Notes: generated by a model not told the origin, from the sequence alone. Shown: positions 1 to 10,964, numbered from the stretch's first letter. The stretch: DNA of 64,000 bases from Tritrichomonas musculus (GCA_039105265.1 JAPFFF010000006.1:124001-188000); one strand, 5' to 3'. Made by a program: numbers and translations.

Positions 1-14
1 TGTATCAAAAAGTC

Positions 15-3000
15 ATGAATGAAAAAGTTGATCCTTCGTCGATTTATTTGATTGTCAATGGTGACACTCCTGATGAAGTTAAGAAAGCTGCATCTAAAAG
101 CAAAACGCAAAATCAACAACGTGAAATTTTCTTTAAAATTTGGCTTTCACAAAAAAAGAATGATTTTTCACTCTTTATGCGATCAACAATTGTTCATTGT
201 GCCAAGAAAGCGTCAATAACATTGCATGAGACCGAAGCAATGCCAGAATCAGTATATAAACAATATAAGAAAGTCATTTCTTATCTGGCTGGAATGAATA
301 TTGCCTCTGATTCGAAATTCAAAGTTGCTCTTCAAACCGTTTCTGAAAACAACAAGAAAAATCTTCAAAATAGAATGAGTTGTTTACATCGTGACAACTT
401 AATCATTCTTGCACATGATTCACATAGTGATGCAATTGATCTTCATGATGCCAACAATGAATTTAAAAATAGCGACGAATTCGTTAAAACTAAAAAAATA
501 ATTGAAGCTTCTGAAAAACTTGCTAAGTCTTTTCAACCTTTGGTTCCAATTGATAAACTTGGCGCAATTTTGGAACAACCAAATGAAGATCAATTTGTTT
601 TTGTTGATGGTTGTCGAAGTAACTTTAAGTCATTCAAGCCAACAATTATTGAATGTCATAACATTATTCATAGAGAACTTGTTCGATCTGAAATTGGCCA
701 TGACGTTGCTTCTCGATTCGACAAGTTACTCGCTGGCCATGACGTTTCTGCTGCTGCTAAGAACGGTGCTCATTCTAACTCAAGAGTTGATCCTTATTCT
801 CGTTATAAAGGCGATAATCCTCTTCCACGAAGTCGTCCGAAGACCGGAATTAATGACAAGTTGAGTTCTAAGTTTCCTCAACGAAATCGAAAAGCAAGAA
901 TCATTGGAAAAGTAACTGAAAAATTCACAATGTCTGACCTTCCGCCTGTTAATTTTAATTCTGATAACAAAAATGAAGAGGAAGAGGAAGAAGCTGATGA
1001 TAATTTAATGAACGACATTTACACAGATAATATGAATCAGTTTGATAAAAGCAAATCAATTGCCAGCGTGTTCTCAAAAAATGAAAATTTGCTTTTGAAC
1101 TCGCTCGTAAGTCGTAGTCAAGAGAGGCTCATAAAAATCAAGCTAGATAAAGGCAATCATAGCGAAGAAGAAGATAATGAATTGATGCAAAAATTAATTA
1201 AATTAAAGAATCAAAATGGAAATGACGATTCTGACGTCAAATTTGAAATCGATCAAACTTTGATCGACGGTTTTGACAAGTCTACAATGTTGTCTTTAAA
1301 ACAAGTGAAAGATGTTCAATCACCAAGAACAGCAAAGAAGTATAAATTGTTCCTTGAAATCCTTTTTGGTCGAGCTGGAAAAGAAGTCAATAATGTACAA
1401 GTTAACAAGCTTCGACAAAGGATTCTTTCTGAATTCAAAAATAAAAAAGCTTCTTTCGCTGCTTGTGGAATTAATACGAAAAATATTTCTAGACCTGTTT
1501 CGGGCATTCTTAATGAATACCGACGTAAAAATGATGAACTTGATATTTCATCAGGTCGTAATAAAAAAGATAAAAACAAAGACAACAAAGATAAAAACAA
1601 CAATGATGACAACAACAACAACAATAATAATAATAATAATAATAATCCTGATGAAGAAAAGAATGAATATATGCAAACTTACAATAGTCGAAGATACAAG
1701 TTTAAAAAGAAGACAGAAAATGATGATGATGATGAACAATCTAAATTGAAAGATACAAATAGAAATGATTCTGAAATTGACTCTAAAAGAGAAGGAGAAG
1801 AAAATAAGCAAAAATTGTCTGGATCAGAAAATGAAGATGACAAACAGAAGAATTTTAATTCATCTGATAGTGAATTCAGGGAAGATTTGAATGATGATGA
1901 TAATGATAAACGAGACCAAAAGAAGCCATTTAACGACGATGAAAACGATGATGAAATTGATACAGGAAAAGATGATGAAAATATTAATGACAATGAATTC
2001 GATCCTGCAGCAAATCACAAAGAAAATTTAGAAGAAGAAGAAGAAGAAATTTTTGAAGAAGAAGAAGAACCAAATAAAAAAGATGGAAATGGAAATGAAA
2101 ACAACAACAACAACAATAGCAATGCTAGTAATAATAATAATAATAATGAAGGCAATATTACTAATAACGAAAACAATGAAATTGATAATGTTAATAATAA
2201 TAAAAACAAAGAAAAGAAAATATCTACACAAAGAGAAAGAAGACGTCGTCGTTCAACAAGAAGAATGACAACTACAACGCCTTATACATCTAGAAATAAA
2301 ACTGATTTATCAGCTCTTGCCAAAGTTGACAAAATAGCAATTCGTCTGCTGAATGAGCAAATTCCAGACGAAAGTGGCTATGGTTTATTGGTTGACATTG
2401 ATCCTGAACAGATGCCGCCTTTATTTCTGAAGCGAAATGAAAGCTACAAAATGACAAACAACGATGATTCATTGATTACTGGGCCAAGTTACAGGCAAAG
2501 AAGGAAGATTAAAGTGACAAACAAATTGCATAAAAGAACAGTTCCTATTGTCATTCCAAATAAAGCTGAAATGACGCCAAACATGAAACTGACATTGCTA
2601 GAGAGTGACAATTTTGACAAGTTGTTGTATGTCAATGGAAAGTCGCAATACATTGCATCCAAAAAGAAGGAGAGTAACTATTACTTGCCTCATTATAACA
2701 AGGTTGTTCTCACCGAATCTCCTTCGGTTGAATTCGATAACATTAATAAAACAAAGGCTTTCATAGAAAATCAAGTCGTCTCTTTCCAGGGAGGCAAAAG
2801 ACAACAAGGAACTTATTCGCCTAATTTCATGAATGTTCGAATTCAACAAGGCAAACAAAGAAGAGGAGTTAATAAGCCTCTTTCGTCACTTGGCATTATA
2901 TCGAACACTTTTTCGTCAAGTAGTTTGGCATCATTAAATGATCAACAACAATCAACTTCTAATTCTAATTCAAACTTGATTCCTGATTCAAAAAGTGATA

Positions 3001-3713
3001 ATCGTGTTATCAGTTCACATGTCAGTGAATTAACATATAAAATCGTTCTGGCTCTCGCTTCAAATCAAGAAGATGCGGAAACTTTCGAGGTTTTCTATCA
3101 ACGTGCCAAATTAACCGTAAAGAAAAAACCGTCATCAGCTTTGAGTTCTAATTTGGTCGCTGTAAATCATCAGATTTATGAATCTCTCGTTGAAATTAAT
3201 TACGATTATAACAAAAAGAGAAACTTGCTATTTACTGCCAATAACTTGCTTGCGCTTGCGGCAAAATATGACGTTTATCCGCCGGTTCTTATCGATGCTA
3301 TTGAAAAAGCTAAGAGACTGTCATCTTTGGTGAAAAATAAACAAAAAGTGCCAAACCTCAAATTGAATAATAATGATGATAATAGTTTCAATCCAAACTA
3401 CTTGAATACAAGCTGGATGGTCGATATTCCTATGGATTATGACTATAATGCAGTGGCTGTTCAGTACAGAGAGGATAAGTTGAATGACAGTCAGCAAGAC
3501 TTGGATGCAATTATCGCATCAACTAATCCTTCAAGGAAAAAGTCCAAAAGAAGACCAAAAACTGAGTTGTTGCCAGATAGAAAGTGGGATGATGTATTGA
3601 AGGATTACAATATTGGCGATATGATGATGGTCACACCTTATGTAATTCCTGAACCTGTTGTTGATGATGTTCTTGAGGAGTATAGAAAAACTCTCAAAGT
3701 TCAAATGCATTGA
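15..3713 (+). CDS. Large Asn/Asp/Glu-rich protein of unknown function
   Basis: A 1,232-residue open frame begins at an ATG 14 bases into the window and ends with TGA. The N-terminal ~320 residues look folded and mixed in composition. A long central part (about residues 320-760) is low-complexity, with acidic runs, Asn homopolymers and Lys/Asp/Asn tracts. A basic Arg-rich patch (RRRRRSTRR) follows near residue 750. The last ~450 residues regain normal complexity and include a helical stretch around residues 1010-1110. I recognise no domain. The antisense and shifted open frames over the Asn/Asp tracts are composition shadows. The start could lie further upstream if coding continues left of the window, but the preceding bases (GTCATGAATG) put a TCA next to the ATG, as at other starts here. 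The reality of the gene is well supported by length; its function is unknown. Confidence 0.85.
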   Translation: MNEKVDPSSIYLIVNGDTPDEVKKAASKSKTQNQQREIFFKIWLSQKKNDFSLFMRSTIVHCAKKASITLHETEAMPESVYKQYKKVISYLAGMNIASDSKFKVALQTVSENNKKNLQNRMSCLHRDNLIILAHDSHSDAIDLHDANNEFKNSDEFVKTKKIIEASEKLAKSFQPLVPIDKLGAILEQPNEDQFVFVDGCRSNFKSFKPTIIECHNIIHRELVRSEIGHDVASRFDKLLAGHDVSAAAKNGAHSNSRVDPYSRYKGDNPLPRSRPKTGINDKLSSKFPQRNRKARIIGKVTEKFTMSDLPPVNFNSDNKNEEEEEEADDNLMNDIYTDNMNQFDKSKSIASVFSKNENLLLNSLVSRSQERLIKIKLDKGNHSEEEDNELMQKLIKLKNQNGNDDSDVKFEIDQTLIDGFDKSTMLSLKQVKDVQSPRTAKKYKLFLEILFGRAGKEVNNVQVNKLRQRILSEFKNKKASFAACGINTKNISRPVSGILNEYRRKNDELDISSGRNKKDKNKDNKDKNNNDDNNNNNNNNNNNNPDEEKNEYMQTYNSRRYKFKKKTENDDDDEQSKLKDTNRNDSEIDSKREGEENKQKLSGSENEDDKQKNFNSSDSEFREDLNDDDNDKRDQKKPFNDDENDDEIDTGKDDENINDNEFDPAANHKENLEEEEEEIFEEEEEPNKKDGNGNENNNNNNSNASNNNNNNEGNITNNENNEIDNVNNNKNKEKKISTQRERRRRRSTRRMTTTTPYTSRNKTDLSALAKVDKIAIRLLNEQIPDESGYGLLVDIDPEQMPPLFLKRNESYKMTNNDDSLITGPSYRQRRKIKVTNKLHKRTVPIVIPNKAEMTPNMKLTLLESDNFDKLLYVNGKSQYIASKKKESNYYLPHYNKVVLTESPSVEFDNINKTKAFIENQVVSFQGGKRQQGTYSPNFMNVRIQQGKQRRGVNKPLSSLGIISNTFSSSSLASLNDQQQSTSNSNSNLIPDSKSDNRVISSHVSELTYKIVLALASNQEDAETFEVFYQRAKLTVKKKPSSALSSNLVAVNHQIYESLVEINYDYNKKRNLLFTANNLLALAAKYDVYPPVLIDAIEKAKRLSSLVKNKQKVPNLKLNNNDDNSFNPNYLNTSWMVDIPMDYDYNAVAVQYREDKLNDSQQDLDAIIASTNPSRKKSKRRPKTELLPDRKWDDVLKDYNIGDMMMVTPYVIPEPVVDDVLEEYRKTLKVQMH

Positions 3714-4281
3714 TTTTATAATATATGTATTTTATTATAGATTTTTTTAATTATATTGTTTGAATAAAATTTATTGTTTATTTTTAAACGTCCTTTTTTT
3801 GAATAGAAATATTTCGTTATTTTCAATTTCAATTCATAAATGGCTTTGTCATTTTATTCTTGATTTTGAAATAATATATATTAATATGAATTCGGATATA
3901 TGTTTAAACATGTAATGATTAATAAAATTATCATTTGCTAGAGGTTTTCTCTATAAAAGAAATCAATTCAAATTTGTTTGATAATGCCCTAATCATTGAT
4001 AAAAACTTTACATTACTATTACTAAGGCGGTTATAAATAATTTATCTAAGAAAATACCTAAATTTATGAATAATTTTTCGAATAATCATGAAGTTATCAA
4101 TAAAAATTAATATAATGGAAATAAATGTTTATGATTGATTCATAAAACATATATTTCAATCATATTGAATTTATATTTACATAAGTTAAAAACAGTAAGG
4201 TTTCACTAATATAGAAAAAAAAAAAAAAAGTTCCGTCGGTTAATGCATTGAAAATAAAAAATATTAAACTTTTCTTAGTTT
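3714..4281. other. Intergenic spacer, 568 bp
   Basis: AT-rich DNA between two genes on the same strand. It starts with a TAAT/ATAAA-rich 3' region and contains a run of about 15 A at 4215-4229. I see no open frame, RNA gene or repeat worth naming. The promoter of the next gene must lie in its right end, but no clear TCA initiator stands directly before the ATG at 4282. Confidence 0.6.
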
Positions 4282-5151
4282 ATGACGCAAGCGCCGCCAG
4301 AAACAGATAAAAATCAACAACAACCACAAGCACAGATACAACCAAATCAGCCAGCCGTGCAACAACCTCACCCGTCAACGATACAGCAGCCAACTGTTAT
4401 TCCACCAATACAGCAGCAGCCAACAGTTATACCGACGCAACAACCGCCAGCAGCGCCAGTAGTGCAAGCAATTCCAGCAGCACAGCAACAACCGCCGCCA
4501 CAAATTCAAATAAATCATCCAGCTGTCCAGCAACCTCAAACATCAGCAATACAACAACCAACAGTAATACCACCAATACAACAACCACCTTCAGCTCAGC
4601 CGCCTCAAGCAGCTCCAATGGCGCAACCTCAAGCTCAAGCACAGCCTCAACAGCAGCCACCCAAAGAAGAAGAGCGCGTATGCAGTTGCGAATCAAATTG
4701 TTTAACGTTGGATTGCCCATGTTTTCGAAGAGGTCGATATTGTGATCATACTTGCAATTGCAAAAAGTGTAAAAATAATGAAGAACATGCAGAAGAAAGA
4801 CTTGAAGCTATTGAGCAGATTTTGAGTCGTGATCCAATGGCTTTTACGGCTGAAGAAACTTTAAATCAAGAGGAGTGCCAATCAATTTGTAACTTTGCAA
4901 TGCTTACTTCATCTGTCGATGCTGAGCCATTCAAAGTTGTTCAACGTGATTCTCCTCTTTCAAGGTTATTAACTCCAGACGTTATAAATCAGGCAATCCG
5001 TACAGTTATGTCAGCAGCAAACGACGATTTAAAGTCAGCAACATCAGAAAACTTCGAAGAACATGCTGAAAATAGTGTTTCTAAAGAATTTGAAAATGTT
5101 TTAATTACTATCGTTAATCATGTCAAGCCAGCAGCTCCAGAACAAACTTAA
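4282..5151 (+). CDS. CXC (tesmin/TSO1-like) domain protein
   Basis: A 289-residue protein. Residues 1-130 are Gln/Pro/Ala-rich with two copies of a block built on AVQQP...IQQPTVIPPIQQ. Residues 134-166 form one cysteine-rich CXC module (CSCESNCLTLDCPCF, then CDHTCNCKKCKNN). It is followed by a helical stretch that ends in RDPMAF at residues 183-188, matching the R-N-P-x-A-F signature that follows the CXC motif in the LIN54/tesmin/TSO1 family. Family members bind DNA at CHR-like sites and act as transcriptional regulators, so a nuclear DNA-binding role is inferred. Typical CRC domains have two CXC modules; only one is visible here, without a second upstream copy. The stop codon is directly followed by AATAAA and overlaps a TAAA, a plausible polyadenylation signal. 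Confidence 0.85.
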   Translation: MTQAPPETDKNQQQPQAQIQPNQPAVQQPHPSTIQQPTVIPPIQQQPTVIPTQQPPAAPVVQAIPAAQQQPPPQIQINHPAVQQPQTSAIQQPTVIPPIQQPPSAQPPQAAPMAQPQAQAQPQQQPPKEEERVCSCESNCLTLDCPCFRRGRYCDHTCNCKKCKNNEEHAEERLEAIEQILSRDPMAFTAEETLNQEECQSICNFAMLTSSVDAEPFKVVQRDSPLSRLLTPDVINQAIRTVMSAANDDLKSATSENFEEHAENSVSKEFENVLITIVNHVKPAAPEQT

Positions 5152-5541
5152 AATAAAAAGTTGTTAGATGTAATACATTTTTCATCGACAAGAAAAGAAA
5201 TAAGGAAAAAAAAACATCATGTTTATAGGTCTATCCCAATCTTTAACTTTTATCATATGTTTTCATTGTTTAATTTTTTTTTTTTTTTAACTAAATTATA
5301 TATTGAACGAAAATATTTAACATTTTCTTTATCCTTCAAATTTGAAAATACTTTATTTTGTTATGAAATCATGATTTTCAGTATCAAAGATTATTTTACC
5401 TTTTAAAATATTGTTTATCAGATTAAAAGAGAGAATTAAGCAATTTTAAAATAAAAAGATTCAAATATCATTGGATATAAAGAAGAAAACAGAAGATTTT
5501 ATATTGTAATAAAGTATTCAAAAAGTTTTGAATATCGATCA
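5152..5541. other. Intergenic spacer, 390 bp
   Basis: AT-rich spacer between two tandem genes, with a run of T at about 5275-5289. The only open stretch here (5161-5406) starts at TTG, is biased to Phe/Lys/Ile and looks like chance. No other feature seen. Confidence 0.6.
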
Positions 5542-8500
5542 ATGAGTAATGACGTGTTTCTTGAGCTTTATAATCTTCAAGTAGGGACAACTCAAATGTC
5601 AGCGCATGATACTGTTTCTCTTATCTCTAAATTCAAAAAATCTTTATCTTTCAATTGGATTAAGTCAATTAAGGGAAATACTCAAGAATACTTGCAGCAA
5701 GTCATGATTACAATTCTTCAATTAACAGAAAACAAAAATACAAGTGTCAGATTAGCTGCTTACTCAACGATGGGGACTCTTGTTCTAGCAGTCGCGCCGT
5801 ATTCACCATCAACATTTATTTCTGCATTTGGATATGCTATTACATCGCTCAATGTTTCTCCTAAGATTTCTATTGCAATTATTAATACATTTATGTCATT
5901 AATGCGTTTTGTTTCGCCTGTTAGAATTCAAACTTTTGTTGAAGATATGCCAATTTTACATCATTTTAGTGCAGATATAACCGATTTTATACAATACTTG
6001 CCCAAAACGATGCCAATGATGAAAAAACTACCTTTTGAGTTCCAGAAACGTATTTTGCATTCTTTAGTTCTTGGATGTCAAAAAGAGCCAAATAATAATT
6101 TTTCTGTATCAATATCATTGCTAATTGGTCATAATCAAGAGCTTTTAATACAATATCTTGTTAAACAATTAATTAAAGATGATCTTGGGATAGCTGCAAT
6201 ATGGATTGGTCCTACTTTATTTGCAAATCGTGAAAACTTTAATTTAACGTCTAGTGAAGGAATAGAATTCTTTTTATCTAAATCTCTTGAGCAACTAAAT
6301 TCAACACCGCTAAATTTATCTTATTTTGATTGTTCGTGTCAAATTATTGCATATATAGCGCGTTATACTAATGATGAATCTAAAAAAGCAAATATTATTG
6401 ATCGAGTTAAGGAGCATCTACTGCCTTCGTATAAGCCGATATTCAATATTTCCCTTTTAACAATACCAAACGAAAGAATTGAACTTATAACAGATAATAC
6501 AGAAGAGCCAGATTCAATTCGAAGCAAAAAATTAAATCTACTAATCAACTTTTTTTATGATCACATTAAAACTGTCGATTCTGATCAAATTTCAGAAATG
6601 TTATATAATTTAAGAAATTCTGAAAATGATCTTTATTCATCTTTACTTGACAATTTCTCTAAATGCGTCAATGACATGTTTTTGATGTGTAAAAAAGATT
6701 TTCACATTAATCTTCTCACAAGTCTCTTGAGTAGAAAAAATTTAACATGGGTACAAAAAATGAAATTAGTTCAATTAATAGATAAAATCAATATTGATTT
6801 TTGTATTCGCCATATCCCAGACTATCAGAAAATCATTATTGATATATTAATAGAATTTTCTATTTCGCCAACTGTTGTACTATTTGAATATTCAGTAAAA
6901 GTATTAAGAAATATAGCTACCTATGACACAATCAATATAATTTTAGAAGGTATCAGAAATTCTGATTGGTTAGATGAAAATATTGCGTATAAGCGGTTTT
7001 ACTTACTTGCAGATTTATCAAAACAATTTCATGTGGAATATTTTTCTTTCTTTGTTGGTATTGCATATGAATATCTCTTATTTTGTTCCAATTTGTCCAC
7101 ATGCTCGCAAATCTTCAAATTTTTGTCACTTGTAAAGATAACTTATGTTCCGGATGAAGTTAAAAAGTTTTCTTTTGAATTTATTGAAAAACATTACTAT
7201 AAATACTCTCATTGTTTAATTGATGAAAAGAGTGAATTTGGACAATCATTGACTGAGAATGAATTTGATGATTTACTTGATTATGACACAGATATTGTTA
7301 CAAATCCATTAATTAATCATAAAAATGCTTTGAGTCATCTGAAGCATTGTTATGCCTTTTTATGCTCGCTGCCATCTAATTTATTGAATGATAAAGACAA
7401 GCTTTATCGTTATTCAATTTCATTTGTTACTATTTTTGACAAATTCGCACTCGAAATGGCTGCAAAACTTGCTGTTGGTAATAAAAAGAACGAAGAATTT
7501 GTCTGGAGGTTAAGTATTGATACTTTTACAACAACAAATGATGATGAAGTTGCTGCTTCATGTTGTCACATATTTGTTAATGATCAATTTGATTTACCTG
7601 ATAACGTTAACAAAATGTTTGAACAGTTTATTGGTGATAGATGTACTTTAAATCCAGAACTTTTATTTCTTTGTTTTTTAAATGTCGATCAATATAATCA
7701 TGAAAAAGTCGTCAAGTCAATTCCTACCGTTTTAAGTTGGCTATCGATTAAAAATGGAACAATTTTACTGTTTAAATTAATTCAAATTGTTGGTCGTGAT
7801 GTCATCCCTTTAATACATGATGAATATGGTTTAGCTCTCCTTCAATATGCGAATGAATTTGGAGGTGAATATTCAGAAACTGTTAGGAAATATATTCAAA
7901 TAACCGATTATTCTGAATTTCCAATAACAGAGCCAACAATGAATGAAAATCTCATCCTTTTCATGGAAGATGAAAAAAGAATTTGTATTAAAAATCCGGA
8001 CAATTTAGACATGGATCATTGGAAATTTGTCTTTAATCATGTCTTTATATTTGATTTATCAAATTTGTCAGATTATATTAATGATCATCAATCGATTTTC
8101 GCACGAATTGATGCTGAATCTTTACGGAAGATTTACTATAGAAAGTTTTCGATTGGAAAGGACTTTATCACAAAATCGAATCTTCCAAAATTTCCCTCAA
8201 ATTCTCCTTTCATTTCACAAGGCACTTTTATAAGAAACTCTTCATTAATTAAAAGTTTCTGTAAGTTTCGGCAGAAGCCTATTTCGAATGATGTTTTCTT
8301 ATCAATTCTACATTATTTAATTGAAGCAAAAGATGTTCATTCGATCAAAGAATTTATTCGTTATTCATTACTAAGCAAGCAAGAAGGTTTGATTGTAATT
8401 GATGATGATCTTTATTATCATCCATATGTTATTCATTTAACTTCATTAATCAATCCTGATCTTGTTTTAAAATTTTATAAACTTGAAAAGAAATCATCTT

Positions 8501-9840
8501 TAATAGTTGATGAAGAGATTGATGACAAATTTAGATTGGCCATTGTAAGCAAGGATCCAGATTTTTACATACAATATTTAATTGATTATGAGAAATTCAA
8601 AAAGAAGCATTTTTTAATAATGATTAAATTATTAATGAGTGTTAAATTTTCAATTGAAAAATTATCTGATTTGATTGTCAAGTATTTATCCCAATTTGAG
8701 AAATTTGAAACTGAAAGGAAAAAAGAAATTTTCCTTCGTTTTTTAACGGCTTCTTTATTTTGTATAACTAGACGATATCATCTATCTGAATATAAATCAT
8801 TTATTAATTTTCTTTCTTTTCATATATCTACAGTTGCGCTTAGCTTTGATGGCGGCATTCTTAATGAATTTTCATATTTATTTTCACAGATCGCAAAAAG
8901 TTCCTTTGAAGAAGAATTTTTCAATAATTTTTTGAAATTTGTTTTACCTATTTTATCAGCACCACCTTTATTTATAACTTCAGCGTTTGAACAAATAATT
9001 TCTGATGATGATGCAATAACATTAAATACATCTAAAAACAGTAATACTAATAATAATACTAACGATCTTTTATTATTAGTTAATTCTGATTCATTTTTAG
9101 CCATTTTTGATTATGAACTTCCTTCTTATACTTGTTGTATTTTGAATGTTTTACAAAAAATTCATCCAACTAATGATTTTTATTTAAGCATTCAAATTAA
9201 ATTTGATTCATTAAAGTTTAAATATAATTTTAAGGTTGTTCATTATATGTACATGTTTGCTTCTAAATATGATTTCGCAATTCCAAAATTTGAAGAAATT
9301 TTCTTGAATGATTCTGCTGATGCTTGTTTTGGTAAATGTGTAGGAATAGCTTTGAAATCAAGCAACGTTGTTGATAAAATTTTCAACGCTGATTTTTGTT
9401 CAGCTGAAATCATTTCTGCTATATCTGAAATTTTGAAAAAGAAAAGTTTGGCCAATTTTCAAAAGGCTTCTAATTATTTCTTAAAGTTCCCAAGAATAGA
9501 GACTTGGCAATTGGTTGAAAAAGCTGCAAGAGCCAAACCTGAAAATTTGTTGAAAATTCTTTTCATTGGAATTCCAATGAAAATTGATCGTTTTTTGGTC
9601 CTATATTGTTGTTTAAGAAGATATTATATGAAAAATAAAGCTGAAAATAAATTGGAAATTCAAGAAGTCGTTCAAATGGCGGCAGATTCATTCTCAATTC
9701 AATCAAGATTTTTCGCATTAATGATGATTTGGTCAAATGATCCAAAAACAGTTAATTTGGGATATATCGTTGCTGCTGTTGAATCAAATAATTTTAATGT
9801 TATAGCAGATGAATATGAAAAAATATGTTCATCAAAATAA
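5542..9840 (+). CDS. Large all-helical (HEAT/ARM-like) protein, function unknown
   Basis: A 1,432-residue protein starting MSNDVFLELYNLQ and ending in TAA. It is almost entirely predicted-helical in pattern, with repeated amphipathic pairs of ~40 residues typical of HEAT/ARM solenoids; the clearest are in the first ~250 residues (for example NTSVRLAAYSTMGTL). There is no signal peptide, no transmembrane segment and no catalytic motif. A short Asn/Thr-rich insert lies near residue 1170. Large solenoid proteins of this kind act as scaffolds or transport factors, but nothing here assigns a partner. The start is supported by an adjacent TCA (GATCAATG). The gene is convergent with the RAD23-like gene downstream, only 125 bp between stop codons. 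Confidence 0.85.
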   Translation: MSNDVFLELYNLQVGTTQMSAHDTVSLISKFKKSLSFNWIKSIKGNTQEYLQQVMITILQLTENKNTSVRLAAYSTMGTLVLAVAPYSPSTFISAFGYAITSLNVSPKISIAIINTFMSLMRFVSPVRIQTFVEDMPILHHFSADITDFIQYLPKTMPMMKKLPFEFQKRILHSLVLGCQKEPNNNFSVSISLLIGHNQELLIQYLVKQLIKDDLGIAAIWIGPTLFANRENFNLTSSEGIEFFLSKSLEQLNSTPLNLSYFDCSCQIIAYIARYTNDESKKANIIDRVKEHLLPSYKPIFNISLLTIPNERIELITDNTEEPDSIRSKKLNLLINFFYDHIKTVDSDQISEMLYNLRNSENDLYSSLLDNFSKCVNDMFLMCKKDFHINLLTSLLSRKNLTWVQKMKLVQLIDKINIDFCIRHIPDYQKIIIDILIEFSISPTVVLFEYSVKVLRNIATYDTINIILEGIRNSDWLDENIAYKRFYLLADLSKQFHVEYFSFFVGIAYEYLLFCSNLSTCSQIFKFLSLVKITYVPDEVKKFSFEFIEKHYYKYSHCLIDEKSEFGQSLTENEFDDLLDYDTDIVTNPLINHKNALSHLKHCYAFLCSLPSNLLNDKDKLYRYSISFVTIFDKFALEMAAKLAVGNKKNEEFVWRLSIDTFTTTNDDEVAASCCHIFVNDQFDLPDNVNKMFEQFIGDRCTLNPELLFLCFLNVDQYNHEKVVKSIPTVLSWLSIKNGTILLFKLIQIVGRDVIPLIHDEYGLALLQYANEFGGEYSETVRKYIQITDYSEFPITEPTMNENLILFMEDEKRICIKNPDNLDMDHWKFVFNHVFIFDLSNLSDYINDHQSIFARIDAESLRKIYYRKFSIGKDFITKSNLPKFPSNSPFISQGTFIRNSSLIKSFCKFRQKPISNDVFLSILHYLIEAKDVHSIKEFIRYSLLSKQEGLIVIDDDLYYHPYVIHLTSLINPDLVLKFYKLEKKSSLIVDEEIDDKFRLAIVSKDPDFYIQYLIDYEKFKKKHFLIMIKLLMSVKFSIEKLSDLIVKYLSQFEKFETERKKEIFLRFLTASLFCITRRYHLSEYKSFINFLSFHISTVALSFDGGILNEFSYLFSQIAKSSFEEEFFNNFLKFVLPILSAPPLFITSAFEQIISDDDAITLNTSKNSNTNNNTNDLLLLVNSDSFLAIFDYELPSYTCCILNVLQKIHPTNDFYLSIQIKFDSLKFKYNFKVVHYMYMFASKYDFAIPKFEEIFLNDSADACFGKCVGIALKSSNVVDKIFNADFCSAEIISAISEILKKKSLANFQKASNYFLKFPRIETWQLVEKAARAKPENLLKILFIGIPMKIDRFLVLYCCLRRYYMKNKAENKLEIQEVVQMAADSFSIQSRFFALMMIWSNDPKTVNLGYIVAAVESNNFNVIADEYEKICSSK

Positions 9841-9965
9841 TATTATATAATTTTTTTTTTTTTTTATTATTAGTAAAGTTTGTATTTTTAGTTTATTTAA
9901 AAAAAAAATGTATATTTCTTTAGATACAAAAATAAAATATGGAATGAGTCTCTATATTTAATTTA

Positions 9966-10964
9966 TTATGATCTCATTGATATTAAGCATGAATTTGTCA
10001 ACTCTTCGTTTTTATCGCATGCAATATATACTTGAATTACAGTCATGGTATCAAACCCATTTGATTCAATTCTATGAATTGCATTTTTTTCTTCGGAATT
10101 AAACTGGTTCATTAATCGTTCATATTCTGAAGTAGGAGTTTTGACCGAGCCAATGTCAAATTTTGATGGATCAAGACCTAGTTGAGCTGTTAAAAACAGA
10201 GCTGGATCTCGCCTAATTGTTTTTGCTAAATCTGGAAAGCATGCCTCTATTTGAGAAACATAAAGAGCAAAATTCTCAGGTTTTTCTTGTAAAAGTTTCT
10301 TTAGGTACACTAAGTCATTCAAAAGTTGTATATTTTCATCTTCCTCCTCATCGTGATCATCGCAATTTGCTTTCAAAATATTCAATGTGTCTTCAATGCT
10401 TACTTGCTTTGGTATATCAGGAATATATCCAGATGCCAAATATTCATATGCTAATTCAACATCATAACTTACTGTTGCTCTTAACGCGTTTTCGCAATCA
10501 TATTCATTAAATCCTAAAACTTTGAGTTGCTCTACTTTCTCCTTAAAATCAGGAGGATCTCGAGCATTAGAGGTTGTAAGTAAGTTTTTAATTGGGGAAC
10601 TATGAATATGTTTTGAAGGTTCTGTATTAAATGGTTGTGTTTCATTGGTTTTCGTTTCTGTTTTAGCAAAAGTATTTTGATTTTCATTGATTTCATTTTT
10701 TGATTTATGATCTTTATCTGAATTAACAGAATTTTTTTTTATTTGCGTTTTTCCTTTGAATATAGCAATAAATGTATTTTCTGTAAAATCAATTGATTCA
10801 ATTGTTTGCGAGTCGTCAAGATATTTAGATTTGTATAAAAGTGAAATATTTCCTGTGATATTATGATTGTTCTGTAAAAAAGACTTTACTTCAGATATGG
10901 TTTGTGATGGATCTATTTCTATTTCATATTTCTTTCCTGCAATTGTTTTAAAATTGATTTTCAT
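9966..10964 (-). CDS. RAD23: RAD23-type UBL-UBA ubiquitin receptor
   Basis: A 332-residue protein with the complete RAD23 order of domains: a ubiquitin-like domain at residues 1-71; a low-complexity linker; a UBA domain at about 140-180 (VEQLKVLGFNEYDCENAL); an XPC-binding domain at about 215-265 (EACFPDLAKTIRRDPALF, with the Q-L-G-L-D segment after it); and a second UBA near 288-330. RAD23 proteins carry ubiquitylated clients to the proteasome through the UBL and help XPC/Rad4 in nucleotide-excision repair. The XPC-binding domain supports retention of the repair role. The C-terminal UBA is less canonical (ESNGFDTMTVIQVYIACD). Length is close to that of fungal homologues. The gene is divergent from the small coiled-coil gene, 93 bp between start codons. 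Confidence 0.92.
   Translation of the reverse strand: MKINFKTIAGKKYEIEIDPSQTISEVKSFLQNNHNITGNISLLYKSKYLDDSQTIESIDFTENTFIAIFKGKTQIKKNSVNSDKDHKSKNEINENQNTFAKTETKTNETQPFNTEPSKHIHSSPIKNLLTTSNARDPPDFKEKVEQLKVLGFNEYDCENALRATVSYDVELAYEYLASGYIPDIPKQVSIEDTLNILKANCDDHDEEEDENIQLLNDLVYLKKLLQEKPENFALYVSQIEACFPDLAKTIRRDPALFLTAQLGLDPSKFDIGSVKTPTSEYERLMNQFNSEEKNAIHRIESNGFDTMTVIQVYIACDKNEELTNSCLISMRS

Noticed and set aside
1551-2268. Open frames on both strands over the Asn/Asp/Glu-rich part of the first gene
   Set aside because: They are composition shadows of AAT/GAT/GAA repeats: poly-Ile, poly-Ser or poly-Leu chains without independent support.
5161-5406. 81-codon open stretch after the CXC gene
   Set aside because: Starts at TTG and is Phe/Lys/Ile-biased, as expected from AT-rich spacer DNA.
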